Source: Bryobacterales bacterium
Lineage (GTDB): Bacteria > Acidobacteriota > Terriglobia > Bryobacterales > Bryobacteraceae
DNA: 64,000 bases
Assembly (NCBI GenBank): GCA_003164035.1
Contig: PLRS01000071.1
Span: forward strand, 145,701 to 209,700
Direction of reading: 5' to 3'
The translations under genes and the position numbers were made by a program. Positions 25,301-33,282 of this stretch are shown here, in pieces (position 1 is the first letter of the stretch; each line of letters opens with the position of its first letter). Under the pieces are notes generated by a model that worked only from the letters and a program-made list of their open reading frames with translations, did no database searches and was not told the DNA's origin.

Positions 25301-25328
25301 AACCGCTCCCTTAGGGTCGCGGCTCGGT
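25301..25328 (+). repeat. AACCGCTCCC REP-like copy
   Basis: AACCGCTCCCTTAGGGTCGC followed by GGCTCGGT, a diverged copy of the family seen at 10401, 10457, 23400 and 23548. It lies in the short gap between the cyclase and phosphatase genes, downstream of the phosphatase stop. Part of a further copy (CCCTTAGGGAGCGGTTT) is at 42924-42940. Confidence 0.7.
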
Positions 25329-25343
25329 AGCTCCGCATAAGCA

Positions 25344-26858
25344 CTATGGTACGAAGATTTCGGCAAGCGTGCGGCCTACCGAGCCGGCCGGGGTTTCCAC
25401 GGCCAGCAGCGTGGCCAGGGTGGGAGCGACGTCGTTGATGGTTACGGGCCGGTCGTAGCGGCCGGGGCGGATGGAGGCCCCAAGAAAGACCAGCGGGACG
25501 TGGGTGTCGTAGCCGAAAGGAGTGCTGTGGGACGCGGGGGTATTGCCAGCGACCCAATAGGGATCAAGCAAAACCTCCAAATCGGGGCTGCGCTGGGCGA
25601 AGAAGCCATTAGCCACGCGGTGCCCGATGGAATCGTTTTGAAACTGGCCGTACAGGAGTTGCTCGCGGGTAAAGACGCGGAAGACGTGGGGCACGGCCAG
25701 GGCGGCTTCGGCGGCGACGCGGTCGGCTTCGGCGCGGTCGATTTTCTTTGAGTCGAGAGCCTCCAGGTTCAGGTACAAGCCGGTTTCGGCGGAATTGGCG
25801 AACCACCTGGCATCGCCATATTTCCTGGTGAGTGCGGTTTCGACGGCTTTGGCGACGGGGTTTCCGGTCAGCCGTCCGCCGGGCATCTTACGCTGGGCGT
25901 TGACTTCGGGGATGGGCGCCACGCCGTGATCGCCGGTGAGGACGAGGACGAAACCGTCGGGGCCGACCTGGCGCTCGACGGCGTCGATGAGTTTGCCGAG
26001 GGCCCGATCGGAGGCCAGGCAGAGTTCGCGCATTTCGGGCGAATCGGGGCCGTATTGGTGGCCGACCAGATCGGTGGAGGAAAAGCTGACGGCCAGCAGG
26101 TCGGTGGATTCGCGTTTGCCAAGCCGTTCGCTATCGAGGGCGAGTTCGGCAAAACGCTCGACCATGTCGTTGCCGAACGGGCTGGCGGTTACGGCTTCGC
26201 AAAGGCTGACGCCGGTGGTGGGGATGGCGTGGTTGAGCCACTTCTGTCCCGCGTAGCTTTGGCAGGGCAGGGAGGCGTCGAAGTCGCGGGCCCAGGCGGG
26301 CAACGCATCCTGGTAATAGGTGCTGGTTACGAACCCGCCGGCGAGGTCGACAAACCAGTAGGCGGCGTCGGCGGCGTGGCCGGCGGGCAGGATGGCGGCC
26401 CGGTCCTTGAGCGAAATACCGATGACGCGCGAGGCTCCGCCGCTGGCCATTTTGAGCTGGTCGCCGACGGTATCGACCAGCATGCGCCGCGGCGACGCCC
26501 CCTGGCCGGTTGCACCCACCAGCTTGGTAGCGCCGTCGGAAACGCTGGTGACGGACTTCCCCTCGGCGCGGTCGAACCACGAATTGCCGACGATACCGCT
26601 GATGGCGGGAGTGGCTCCGGTCAGGAACGTGCTGTGGCCGACGGCGGTGATGGTGGGGTAGTGATCGTAGCGGGCGTCGGTAAAAACGGCGCCCTTGGCG
26701 AGGAGGCGGTCGAAGCCGGCGCGATAGTCGGAACGGTAGCGGGTGAGGTAATCGTAACGGAGCTGATCGAAGACGACGGCCACCACCAGCTTGGGTTTTC
26801 GAGGCGCGGCGCCGGCGATGGCACAGACCGACAGAGCGATAGCAAGGAAGCGTTTCAT
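25344..26858 (-). CDS. PafA-like alkaline phosphatase family protein
   Basis: 504 aa with a signal peptide (MKRFLAIALSVCAIAGAAPR). It belongs to the type I phosphodiesterase/alkaline phosphatase superfamily. AVVFDQLRYDYLTRY supplies the first metal-binding Asp (D31), and YPTITAVGHSTFLTGATPAI carries the nucleophilic Thr in the pattern of PafA (phosphate-irrepressible phosphatase). AVSFSSTDLVGHQYGPDSPE and VLVLTGDHGVAPIPEVN give the remaining metal ligands (D, H, D, H), and a late HSTPFGYDTHVPLVF contributes the last His. It is expected in the periplasm, releasing phosphate from monoesters; phosphodiesterase activity is also possible. Confidence 0.88.
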   Translation of the reverse strand: MKRFLAIALSVCAIAGAAPRKPKLVVAVVFDQLRYDYLTRYRSDYRAGFDRLLAKGAVFTDARYDHYPTITAVGHSTFLTGATPAISGIVGNSWFDRAEGKSVTSVSDGATKLVGATGQGASPRRMLVDTVGDQLKMASGGASRVIGISLKDRAAILPAGHAADAAYWFVDLAGGFVTSTYYQDALPAWARDFDASLPCQSYAGQKWLNHAIPTTGVSLCEAVTASPFGNDMVERFAELALDSERLGKRESTDLLAVSFSSTDLVGHQYGPDSPEMRELCLASDRALGKLIDAVERQVGPDGFVLVLTGDHGVAPIPEVNAQRKMPGGRLTGNPVAKAVETALTRKYGDARWFANSAETGLYLNLEALDSKKIDRAEADRVAAEAALAVPHVFRVFTREQLLYGQFQNDSIGHRVANGFFAQRSPDLEVLLDPYWVAGNTPASHSTPFGYDTHVPLVFLGASIRPGRYDRPVTINDVAPTLATLLAVETPAGSVGRTLAEIFVP

Positions 26859-27033
26859 GGGTAAGTTTCAGGGTAGCAAATAAGCTATCGGCGATCAGCG
26901 ATCAGCAGTCGGCTGCGTGCTTAATTGATCTGGGGATTTCGCGGCTATGCCGCCATGGCCTCGGGGTTGACGCCAGGCGAGGCGGCCACCATGGGGTTAG
27001 CAATTCCGCGCGCCAGGTGAGAAACTCGGTTGC
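26859..27033. other. Divergent gap with repeat debris
   Basis: The gap separates the phosphatase gene from the plus-strand gene at 27034. It contains GCGATCAGCGATCAGC-type direct repeats (26891-26906) and, at 26918-26942, TGCTTAATTGATCTGGGGAT then TTCGC, a copy of the segment linked to the REP-like family at 23509. Such repeat debris often marks insertion or recombination points. No clear promoter for the downstream pair was found. Confidence 0.5.
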
Positions 27034-27852
27034 ATGGTTTGTCCGCGCTGTGGTACCGACGTCAGGGGGAACGAACGAAACTGTACCTCCTGCGGCAATG
27101 ACATCGGCTACCCCAATGTGAGGGCCGCCAAGGAGCTTCAAGAGAAGGCAGCCCTTGCGGATCGGTACAAGAAAGCGCTGGAGAACGCCTCCAAGCGCGG
27201 ATGTGGCGACGTAGTCGTAGCCTTCATGGAGGAGCTCAAGTCATCGGTTGCCGTGATCTGTCGTTCCGTCAGTAAGGTCAAGGAACTGGTGTCCAGCGGG
27301 AATGAGCTCTATGCCAGTTTCTACCAGTTGGTCGGCGCCGGAGCCCGGCGTCTGGAAGGGACTAAAATGGATTGGGAGCGCCGAATTGCGGACTCGATCA
27401 TTTTCCCATACTATGAGCAAGAGGTTCGCTTTGCATCGCTGTCCTTGGACGGGCTTGGCGCGACCGCGTATGGCGGCTGTTCAATGGTCCTGAAGGACGT
27501 GGCTATCTCCGAACGTGCTACGGCGTTTGAGGAGAACTCCGTCTTTTTCTGCAAGAGGCTGAATTTGGGGGTCGCCAATCCGCTGCCACCTGGGTACCGC
27601 GCCACTTGGGAAGACAGAGGAATGCTTGCAACCGCGAAGTTTGAGCCCCGGCTTACGTCCAGTACGACCGCTGCAGGGTTTCCGGCCATCCTCGTCGGGA
27701 GCACAGGTCAGGACTTCGTTGAGGTACACATCTTCGGCACACTGGATCGAGGTAGTATTGAACGTATTCTGGCGCGGAAGCCGACGACGGAGCCAGATAG
27801 AATCCTCCTGGAAGAGGTTGGACGTTATTCAAAGGTGGAGATCCTGCCGTGA
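27034..27852 (+). CDS. Zinc-ribbon protein of unknown function, first gene of a two-gene island
   Basis: 272 aa, no signal or membrane helix. The N-terminus is a four-cysteine zinc ribbon (C3, C6, C17, C20: CPRCG...CTSCGND). Residues 30-70 form a charged helix. From about 90 to 265 is a compact domain with FYQLVGAGARR, GATAYGGCSMVLKDVAISER, ENSVFF and FVEVHIFGTLDRGSIERIL. The order of a strand ending in a polar SER-x-T segment and a late EVHI strand recalls ADP-ribosyltransferase-like toxins, but this is a weak impression and active-site residues cannot be assigned. The stop overlaps the start of the next gene (GTGA), so the two are translationally coupled. Confidence 0.7.
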   Translation: MVCPRCGTDVRGNERNCTSCGNDIGYPNVRAAKELQEKAALADRYKKALENASKRGCGDVVVAFMEELKSSVAVICRSVSKVKELVSSGNELYASFYQLVGAGARRLEGTKMDWERRIADSIIFPYYEQEVRFASLSLDGLGATAYGGCSMVLKDVAISERATAFEENSVFFCKRLNLGVANPLPPGYRATWEDRGMLATAKFEPRLTSSTTAAGFPAILVGSTGQDFVEVHIFGTLDRGSIERILARKPTTEPDRILLEEVGRYSKVEILP

Positions 27853-29174
27853 GGGCACTCATTTCCGGACAGGCGGGGATAGCGGTACTTATCGAGGGCG
27901 AGGAGTACGCCTCAATGGAGGTGCGATCGCTCGACCCGGTCCCGCGCACCGGCCAGGACGTTGCACACTTGCTGCGGGATGCGAATGATCTGCTTGAGCT
28001 TGAAGGTATTTCAAAGGAGGAAGCCGCTCACGAGCTTGATATCGCGTGGCGCCGAGACCGGAGCCTGCACCTCGCACTGATCGCACTTGACGGCCAAGCT
28101 CATCGTGAGAACCGGGAAAGCGCGGCCAAATGCCTGGCGGATCTCCTTCGGGGCTCCTCGGTGACGGACTTCCTGAGAAATAGGTTTTACGCCGCGCCGC
28201 TCCCGGCACCCGCGGATTTGCCAGGTGCGCTCAAGTTGGCGGAGTCTTCAGGGTCGGCTGATTTCGCGAAGGTCCTTCGTGCAGTGAGCGCCGATCAGGA
28301 GTCGATCCGTCACGCCCGGGAGGCGTGGGACGCCGTTCGCCCGGACCTGTTTGGCGGACCTGCCGAGAAGGAGCGATTTGGCTTTGCGGCCGTTCAATCG
28401 GGGGCGTTTCGGCTCCTCGCCCTCGATAATCCTGACGAGGCTCAGGCGAGATTTCTTGAGTTCATCAGGAATCACAGACTCGAAGCGAAATGGGATGTGC
28501 ATCGCCTGTTCAAACGGTGGCAAAAGCTCACCGGGCTGGCGTCGGGTGCGCAGTTGGCTCCGCACATGCTGGAGGAGGGAGGCGCGATTGCCGCTCCAAC
28601 CCTGCGCTACATCGCGAACGAGCTGAATAACCGCCTCTACGTCCTGCTTGGGCTCACGTGCAACGTACTGGAATGCTTGCAGGGTTCAGGACCGATGGAT
28701 GAAGACGAGCGGCGGAAGTGCTGCGGAGATCTGCTTTCCGCTCAGGAACAGATCAGGGGGCTTTCTCTATTGATACCCCAACCGCTGGAGATGCCCGGCA
28801 CAGCGCCCAAGGATGCAACAATCCTCCTCGTCGAGGATGACGAACATCGACGCACCCTCTTCAACAAGGTCCTGAGCGACAGCGGATTCACGGTCATCCA
28901 GGCAACCGGCAGCTATGAGGCTATCGAGGCTATCAAGGATAACAAGCGCTACGAGAGAATTGACTTGCTGGTGGCCGATATCGGGCTGCCGGACATCGCT
29001 GGGCCGGAACTGGCGGCATATCTCCACCTTAAGCGCCCGGACATGAAGGTCATTTTCACGTCGGGATATCCGCGGGCAACCCTTGATTCGAACGCAGCAC
29101 CGCTAGTCAAGCCGCTTCCGCTCTCGGTCCTCGTTGCGACGGTCCGCGATGCGCTTGCGGATGCACGACGCTGA
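27849..29174 (+). CDS. Unknown helical domain fused to a response-regulator receiver domain
   Basis: 441 aa from a GTG that overlaps the previous stop by 4 nt. Residues 1-240 are a domain I do not recognise (MRALISGQAGIAVLIEGEEY, LRDANDLLELEGISKEEAAH, FRLLALDNPDEAQARFLEF). Residues 252-308 look like a degenerate histidine-kinase dimerisation helix pair (LRYIANELNNRLYVLLGLTC), with Asn in place of the expected His and no ATPase domain. Residues 322-440 are an apparently intact receiver: acidic residues in LLVEDDE (D330, D331), D377 in LLVADIGLP, VIFTSGYP, and K421 in LVKPLP. It might pass a phosphorylation signal to its zinc-ribbon partner. Confidence 0.75.
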   Translation: MRALISGQAGIAVLIEGEEYASMEVRSLDPVPRTGQDVAHLLRDANDLLELEGISKEEAAHELDIAWRRDRSLHLALIALDGQAHRENRESAAKCLADLLRGSSVTDFLRNRFYAAPLPAPADLPGALKLAESSGSADFAKVLRAVSADQESIRHAREAWDAVRPDLFGGPAEKERFGFAAVQSGAFRLLALDNPDEAQARFLEFIRNHRLEAKWDVHRLFKRWQKLTGLASGAQLAPHMLEEGGAIAAPTLRYIANELNNRLYVLLGLTCNVLECLQGSGPMDEDERRKCCGDLLSAQEQIRGLSLLIPQPLEMPGTAPKDATILLVEDDEHRRTLFNKVLSDSGFTVIQATGSYEAIEAIKDNKRYERIDLLVADIGLPDIAGPELAAYLHLKRPDMKVIFTSGYPRATLDSNAAPLVKPLPLSVLVATVRDALADARR

Positions 29175-29214
29175 ACGGACAAGAGAAGCGCTGTCCAGAC
29201 TTCGCGACCTCTAC

Positions 29215-29508
29215 TCAGCGGCTGGCTACGTCAGGCAGGCCGCCGAGGTCCAGGGCAAGATCGACCAGCTTCCGCGTTGAGTCCTGGGGCGGACTCCGCA
29301 GAGCAGCCGGGCGGGGCAAGAACCGTTGGCGTGGATCAGGCCGAGCACGGCCACGGACGCGGCACTGTTGATGGCGATATAGAGAATCCCGGACTACGCC
29401 TGGAGCGCGCGCCATCGGATCGTCTTTATAGCGCGAGATTAATTCGCTGGCCCCCACCAAGCCGCCCAGCGCCGCCACCGCGGCCCAGTCGAGCCAGAGC
29501 CAGTCCAT
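29215..29508 (-). pseudogene. Frameshifted remnant of a small membrane protein gene
   Basis: The frame starts MDWLWLDWAAVAALGGLVGA then SELISRYKDDPMARA, a plausible membrane segment. Sense is then lost, but a shifted frame continues as GILYIAINSAASVAVLGLIH, a second hydrophobic helix of the same kind of protein. After about 29340 neither frame looks protein-like. The gene is therefore probably a pseudogene truncated close to the end of the 27034-29174 island. It starts 7 nt after the stop of the gene at 29515 and was presumably cotranscribed with it. Confidence 0.55.
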
Positions 29509-29514
29509 GAGGCT

Positions 29515-29826
29515 TCAGGCGGGCCGCGCCAGCCGCGACACTTCGGCGCCGCGCTCGGTGAGCCGGACCACTTCCGCCAGAGGGTCGCCCTCGATCGCGA
29601 CAAAACCGGCATCGCGCAAACTCTTGAGGGACTCGCGGTACCGGCCGGACTCGATCCCGCTGAGCGTCTGCAGGTCGGCCATGGGGAGGGCCTGCTGCAC
29701 TTGGCGGCCCAGGATCTCGAGCAGCGTCACCGGGCTTGCCGGCGGGGATGGTGCCGCGGATTTCTCCCGCTGCGAGAATTCCAGGAGCGGCAAGAAGGTT
29801 CCCGGCCTCGGCTTGAAGTCCGCCAT
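29515..29826 (-). CDS. Small winged-helix-like hypothetical protein
   Basis: 103 aa. The C-terminal two thirds (VTLLEILGRQVQQALPMADL, SGRYRESLKSLRDAGFVAIE, AEVVRLTERGAEVSRL) have the helix-helix-helix-wing pattern of a MarR/PadR-like winged-helix fold, with TLSGIESGRYRESLKSL as candidate recognition region. The N-terminus (PRPGTFLPLLEFSQREKSAA) is variable. It probably binds DNA or a protein. It sits directly upstream of the decayed membrane protein gene. Confidence 0.6.
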   Translation of the reverse strand: MADFKPRPGTFLPLLEFSQREKSAAPSPPASPVTLLEILGRQVQQALPMADLQTLSGIESGRYRESLKSLRDAGFVAIEGDPLAEVVRLTERGAEVSRLARPA

Positions 29827-30188
29827 CGGCTTGATCGTAGCACAGACCGGCCGGCTTGGGGATGCTTGTGCCCCCGCCGGCGCGGGTGCGCGACATAAGG
29901 GTGGTCGCCGACGGGATTCACCGGCAGAACTACTCGAATCTGGGTGTACGTGCAGTGCCCGTCTTTGTGGGGCGGCTTGGTAAGCCGCGGCCGATTGTCA
30001 ATCGGCCCCGCTGCTGCGTTTACAGGGCCGGCAGGCGGCGGTAGACAACCGCCGCGCAGGATACCATCCTGCCCCGCAGCGCAGCATAGCCGCAACCAAG
30101 AGCGCCGGGAGGAGTCCCGGCGTGGCAGACTGAAGGGTCCGCTCCACGAGGTTTGGCTGAGCGCTGACCGCTGATGGCTGACAGCTTT
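29827..30188. other. Non-coding gap with structured repeats
   Basis: A 360-bp gap with no convincing gene. It holds the four-hairpin array listed separately and, near 30150-30180, a run of related units (GCTGAGCGCTGACCGCTGAT then GGCTGACAGC) like those at 26891. Confidence 0.55.
29972..30072. repeat. Array of four perfect hairpins in two adjacent pairs
   Basis: Hairpin 1: GCGGCTT-GGT-AAGCCGC (29972-29988). Hairpin 2, directly adjacent: GGCCGATTG-T-CAATCGGCC (29989-30007). Hairpin 3: GCGGCGGT-AGACA-ACCGCCGC (30035-30055). Hairpin 4, directly adjacent: GCAGGAT-ACC-ATCCTGC (30056-30072). The stems have unrelated sequences but similar size, so structure and not sequence seems to be what is kept. 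No T-run follows, so they are not simple terminators. Confidence 0.8.
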
Positions 30189-32918
30189 CTACTGAATGGC
30201 GATGGTGACGCCGGGGGGACTGGCGACTCCGTCGGAATCGAGGAAGACCGGGGCGGCACCGGCGGTCAGGATAGTCGGAATCTGGACAACGATCTGGACG
30301 ACACCCTGGGCGGCGGCGGAGACCGACTGCACGGCCGCGGTCAGGCCCTGGACGACGACTACAGGTGTGGACCCGGTGGCCAGGCCGGTGGCGAACAGAG
30401 TGACGGTGCTGCCGGCGGGGGCGGGGTTGGCGGCGCTGTTCAAAGAGCCGTTCTGGTTGAGGGCTTCGACTTGGCCGGAACCGGTGCCCGAGGCGGTGAA
30501 CAGGGCGGGCGCGGCCGGGGCTAGGGAGAGCACGGGCGAGGGCGATTCCACATCGCCATAGACAGCCGTAACAGTCACCGTGGAACCGCTCAAGCCGGCT
30601 GGCGCAATGGCCGAGAGCTGGCCGGAGGAAGCGTAAAGCATCTCGCCGGCAACGCCGTTGAACAAGAGGCTGGTGTTAGCCAGTTGGGGGACGCCGTTGG
30701 GCGCGGCCGCGAGAGTGCCGGGGCCGAGTCCGGAGCCGTAGACGACCACCACTTCACCGGGAGCCAGGGCGCCGGATTGGCCGCTGGCGCCGTTGACCAC
30801 GGCGGCGATCGACGGGGCGCCGGAGGCGGGCTCGATGGCGCGCACGGCGTTGTTGGCGGAATCGGCGATAAACAGGTCGCCTGAAGCATCGACCGCCAGA
30901 CCTTGAGGCAGATTGAGCGCGGCGGCGGCCGGGGAGGCACCGTCGCCGGAATAGCAGCAGACGCCGGTACCGGCGATGGTCGTCAATTGTCCGCCGGATG
31001 GGATCTCGTCGATCTGGTTATGGCCGGTGTCGGCTATGAACAGATCGCCAGAGGCATCCACAGCCACACCCTGAGGGGCGTTGAGCACGGAACCCGACCC
31101 GTTGCCGGCAATGGTAGAGATATTTCCCAACGGGGAGATGGCGCGCAGGCGGTTGTTGCCGGTGTCGGCGACGTAGATATTGCCGGCGGCATCCGTGGCG
31201 ACGGCGGCCGGCAGGTTGAGCCCGGCATTGGCGGCGGCGGCGCCGTCGCCGGAGAAACCCTGCTGGCCATTGCCGGCCACGGTGTGTATTTTGCCATCGG
31301 GAGTGATGCTGCGGATGCGCTGGTTGCCGGTATCGGCCACCAGGACATTGCCATGGACGTCGATAGCGACGCCCTGGGGCGCATGCACGGAGGCGAAGGC
31401 GCCCAGCCCGCCATCGCCGTAGAAGGCGGCGTTGCCGTTGCCCGCGCGGGTGAAAATCGTTCCGTCCACGGCGACCATGCGGATGCGGTTGTTGCCGGTG
31501 TCGGCGATGTAGAGGACCCCGCTGCCATCCACGGCAACGCCCATGGGGCTATTCAGTTGGCCGCTGGTAGCGGGACGGCCGTCACCGGAAATGCCTGCCA
31601 CGCCGGTGCCTGCGACGGTGGTGATCGTGCCGGCCGGTGAGATCTTCCGCACGCGATGATTCAGCGTGTCGGCGACGTAGAGGTTACCGGAGGAATCGAC
31701 GGCAACGCCCGCAGGGTTGTTCAATTGAGCTACCGCGGCGGCGGCTCCATCGCCGGAGTAGCTTTCGATGCCGTTGCCGGCGGCGGCTACCAGCAGACCG
31801 GCGGAATTGATTTCCCAGACGCGGAAATCGCCGGGCGCGAGACCGGAGCCGGTGCCGATGGAGCCTTCGGCGAAATAGAGGATGCCGGCGGCGTTCACGG
31901 CCAGGCCGGTGGGCCCGTTGAGCTGTTCGGAAGCGGCCAACTGCCCGATTTCGAGGGGTGCGCCATCGGCCGTTCCGGCGAGGGTATTGATGGTGCCTTT
32001 GACGACTTGGCGGATGCGGCCGTTGCCGTAGTCGGCTATGTAGACGTTGCCGGAGGGATCGACGGCCACATCGGTGGGCAGGACGACAGCGGCGTCGGTC
32101 GCCGGGCCGCCATCGCCGGTGGTGGTGGAAACGCCGGTGTTGTCCCAGATGGAGCCGTAGACGGCCGAAAGGCCGGTGCCGGCGACGGTGGAGACGACTC
32201 CCACGGGCGACACCATGCGGACGCGGTCGTTGACCGTATCGGCAATGTAAAGATTGCCGGAGGCATCGACAGCCACGCCTTCCGGTGAATTGAGGCTGGT
32301 GACGGTGGCCTGGACGCCATCGGCGGTGAAGCCGGGCACGCCATTGCCGGCCACGGTGGCGATGGTTCCATTGGCGGAGATCTTGCGCACGACGTTGTTG
32401 CCGGCATCGGCCACGTAGAGGTTGCCATTGGCATCGAGAGCGACGCCCAGCGGGCCGGTCAGTTGAGCCAATGCGGCCTGTCCTCCGTCGCCGCTATAGC
32501 CGGGGACACCGGTGCCGGCGTAGGTGGAAATGGCGCCGCTTGAGGAGATGCGGCGGACGACGGCGGCGTCGCGATCGGCGACGTAGACGTTGCCGGCGGG
32601 GTCGATGGCAATTCCGGCCGGAAATTCGAGTTGGGCGGCGGTAGCGGGACCGCCATCGCCCAGGTAGCCGGCGCGGCCGTTACCGGCGATGCGGGTGAGC
32701 GTACCGGAGGTATCGACCTTGAAGACGGAATGAAGGCCGCCGAAATAAAGATTGCCGGAGCCGTCGAGCGCCACCCGCGGCGGATCGCCGATGGATGCGG
32801 AGACGGCGGAAACAGGCGTAATCGGAGGGTTTCCCCCGGCCGCCGTCTCGATTACGTTCTGTGCCCCGAGCGAACCGACACCGACCAATACGACCAATCC
32901 CGGAAGAACCCTGTACAC
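30189..32918 (-). CDS. Secreted NHL-repeat beta-propeller protein with TIGR03437 C-terminal domain
   Basis: 909 aa with a signal peptide (MYRVLPGLVVLVGVGSLGAQ). Residues about 45-690 are a long series of NHL repeats with near-identical cores such as GVAVDASGNLYIADTVNDRV, GVAVDSSGNLYVADTLNHRV and TVAGTG-x-x-GYSGDG-type linkers, enough for more than one propeller. The last ~220 aa (SIAAVVNGASGQSGALAPGE, VVVYGSGLGPGTLA, VTLFATGLATGSTPVVV, VVQIVVQIPTILTAGAAP) form the TIGR03437 domain, shared with the BNR protein at 16879. The role is unknown; a surface or secreted binding protein is likely. The repeated DNA makes the gene prone to recombination. Confidence 0.9.
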   Translation of the reverse strand: MYRVLPGLVVLVGVGSLGAQNVIETAAGGNPPITPVSAVSASIGDPPRVALDGSGNLYFGGLHSVFKVDTSGTLTRIAGNGRAGYLGDGGPATAAQLEFPAGIAIDPAGNVYVADRDAAVVRRISSSGAISTYAGTGVPGYSGDGGQAALAQLTGPLGVALDANGNLYVADAGNNVVRKISANGTIATVAGNGVPGFTADGVQATVTSLNSPEGVAVDASGNLYIADTVNDRVRMVSPVGVVSTVAGTGLSAVYGSIWDNTGVSTTTGDGGPATDAAVVLPTDVAVDPSGNVYIADYGNGRIRQVVKGTINTLAGTADGAPLEIGQLAASEQLNGPTGLAVNAAGILYFAEGSIGTGSGLAPGDFRVWEINSAGLLVAAAGNGIESYSGDGAAAAVAQLNNPAGVAVDSSGNLYVADTLNHRVRKISPAGTITTVAGTGVAGISGDGRPATSGQLNSPMGVAVDGSGVLYIADTGNNRIRMVAVDGTIFTRAGNGNAAFYGDGGLGAFASVHAPQGVAIDVHGNVLVADTGNQRIRSITPDGKIHTVAGNGQQGFSGDGAAAANAGLNLPAAVATDAAGNIYVADTGNNRLRAISPLGNISTIAGNGSGSVLNAPQGVAVDASGDLFIADTGHNQIDEIPSGGQLTTIAGTGVCCYSGDGASPAAAALNLPQGLAVDASGDLFIADSANNAVRAIEPASGAPSIAAVVNGASGQSGALAPGEVVVVYGSGLGPGTLAAAPNGVPQLANTSLLFNGVAGEMLYASSGQLSAIAPAGLSGSTVTVTAVYGDVESPSPVLSLAPAAPALFTASGTGSGQVEALNQNGSLNSAANPAPAGSTVTLFATGLATGSTPVVVVQGLTAAVQSVSAAAQGVVQIVVQIPTILTAGAAPVFLDSDGVASPPGVTIAIQ

Positions 32919-33282
32919 GGTTCTCGATACCTCGACTTTCTCTTGGACGCGGAAAAGGGGGAGAGCGCGGCTGGCTCTACGGCTTTAGACCGCCGCGGAA
33001 CCGGACGTGTGCGCAGGGAGCGAGGAAATCCCTCCGCTCTTTCCGTATCTTGACAACACAAGCGACTTTTCTTGATTTATACCATTTTGCGAACCGCCGC
33101 GGCTGGTAAACTTCTCGGCCTCAAAGCGATCCCACTTGAATAGTGGCGGAAGCGAGGGGTTTCTTCTCGGGAGATTCTCGCGTGGGACAGCGTAACCCGG
33201 CTCAACCTGGATGGTGAAGCTGAGGAGGGCGCGTAGGCGACAATGCCTTTCGGTTCCTGCTATAAATCGTACGGGGAGGCGG

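Noticed and set aside
27034..29174. Classical toxin-antitoxin pair
   Set aside because: Both proteins are much larger than usual and neither has a recognisable toxin or antitoxin domain.
29856..30044. 62-codon plus-strand frame
   Set aside because: It runs through the hairpin array and has no protein-like character.
33050..33083. Promoter TTGACA...TATACC upstream of the gene at 33283
   Set aside because: The spacer is 22 bp, too long for a normal sigma-70 promoter.
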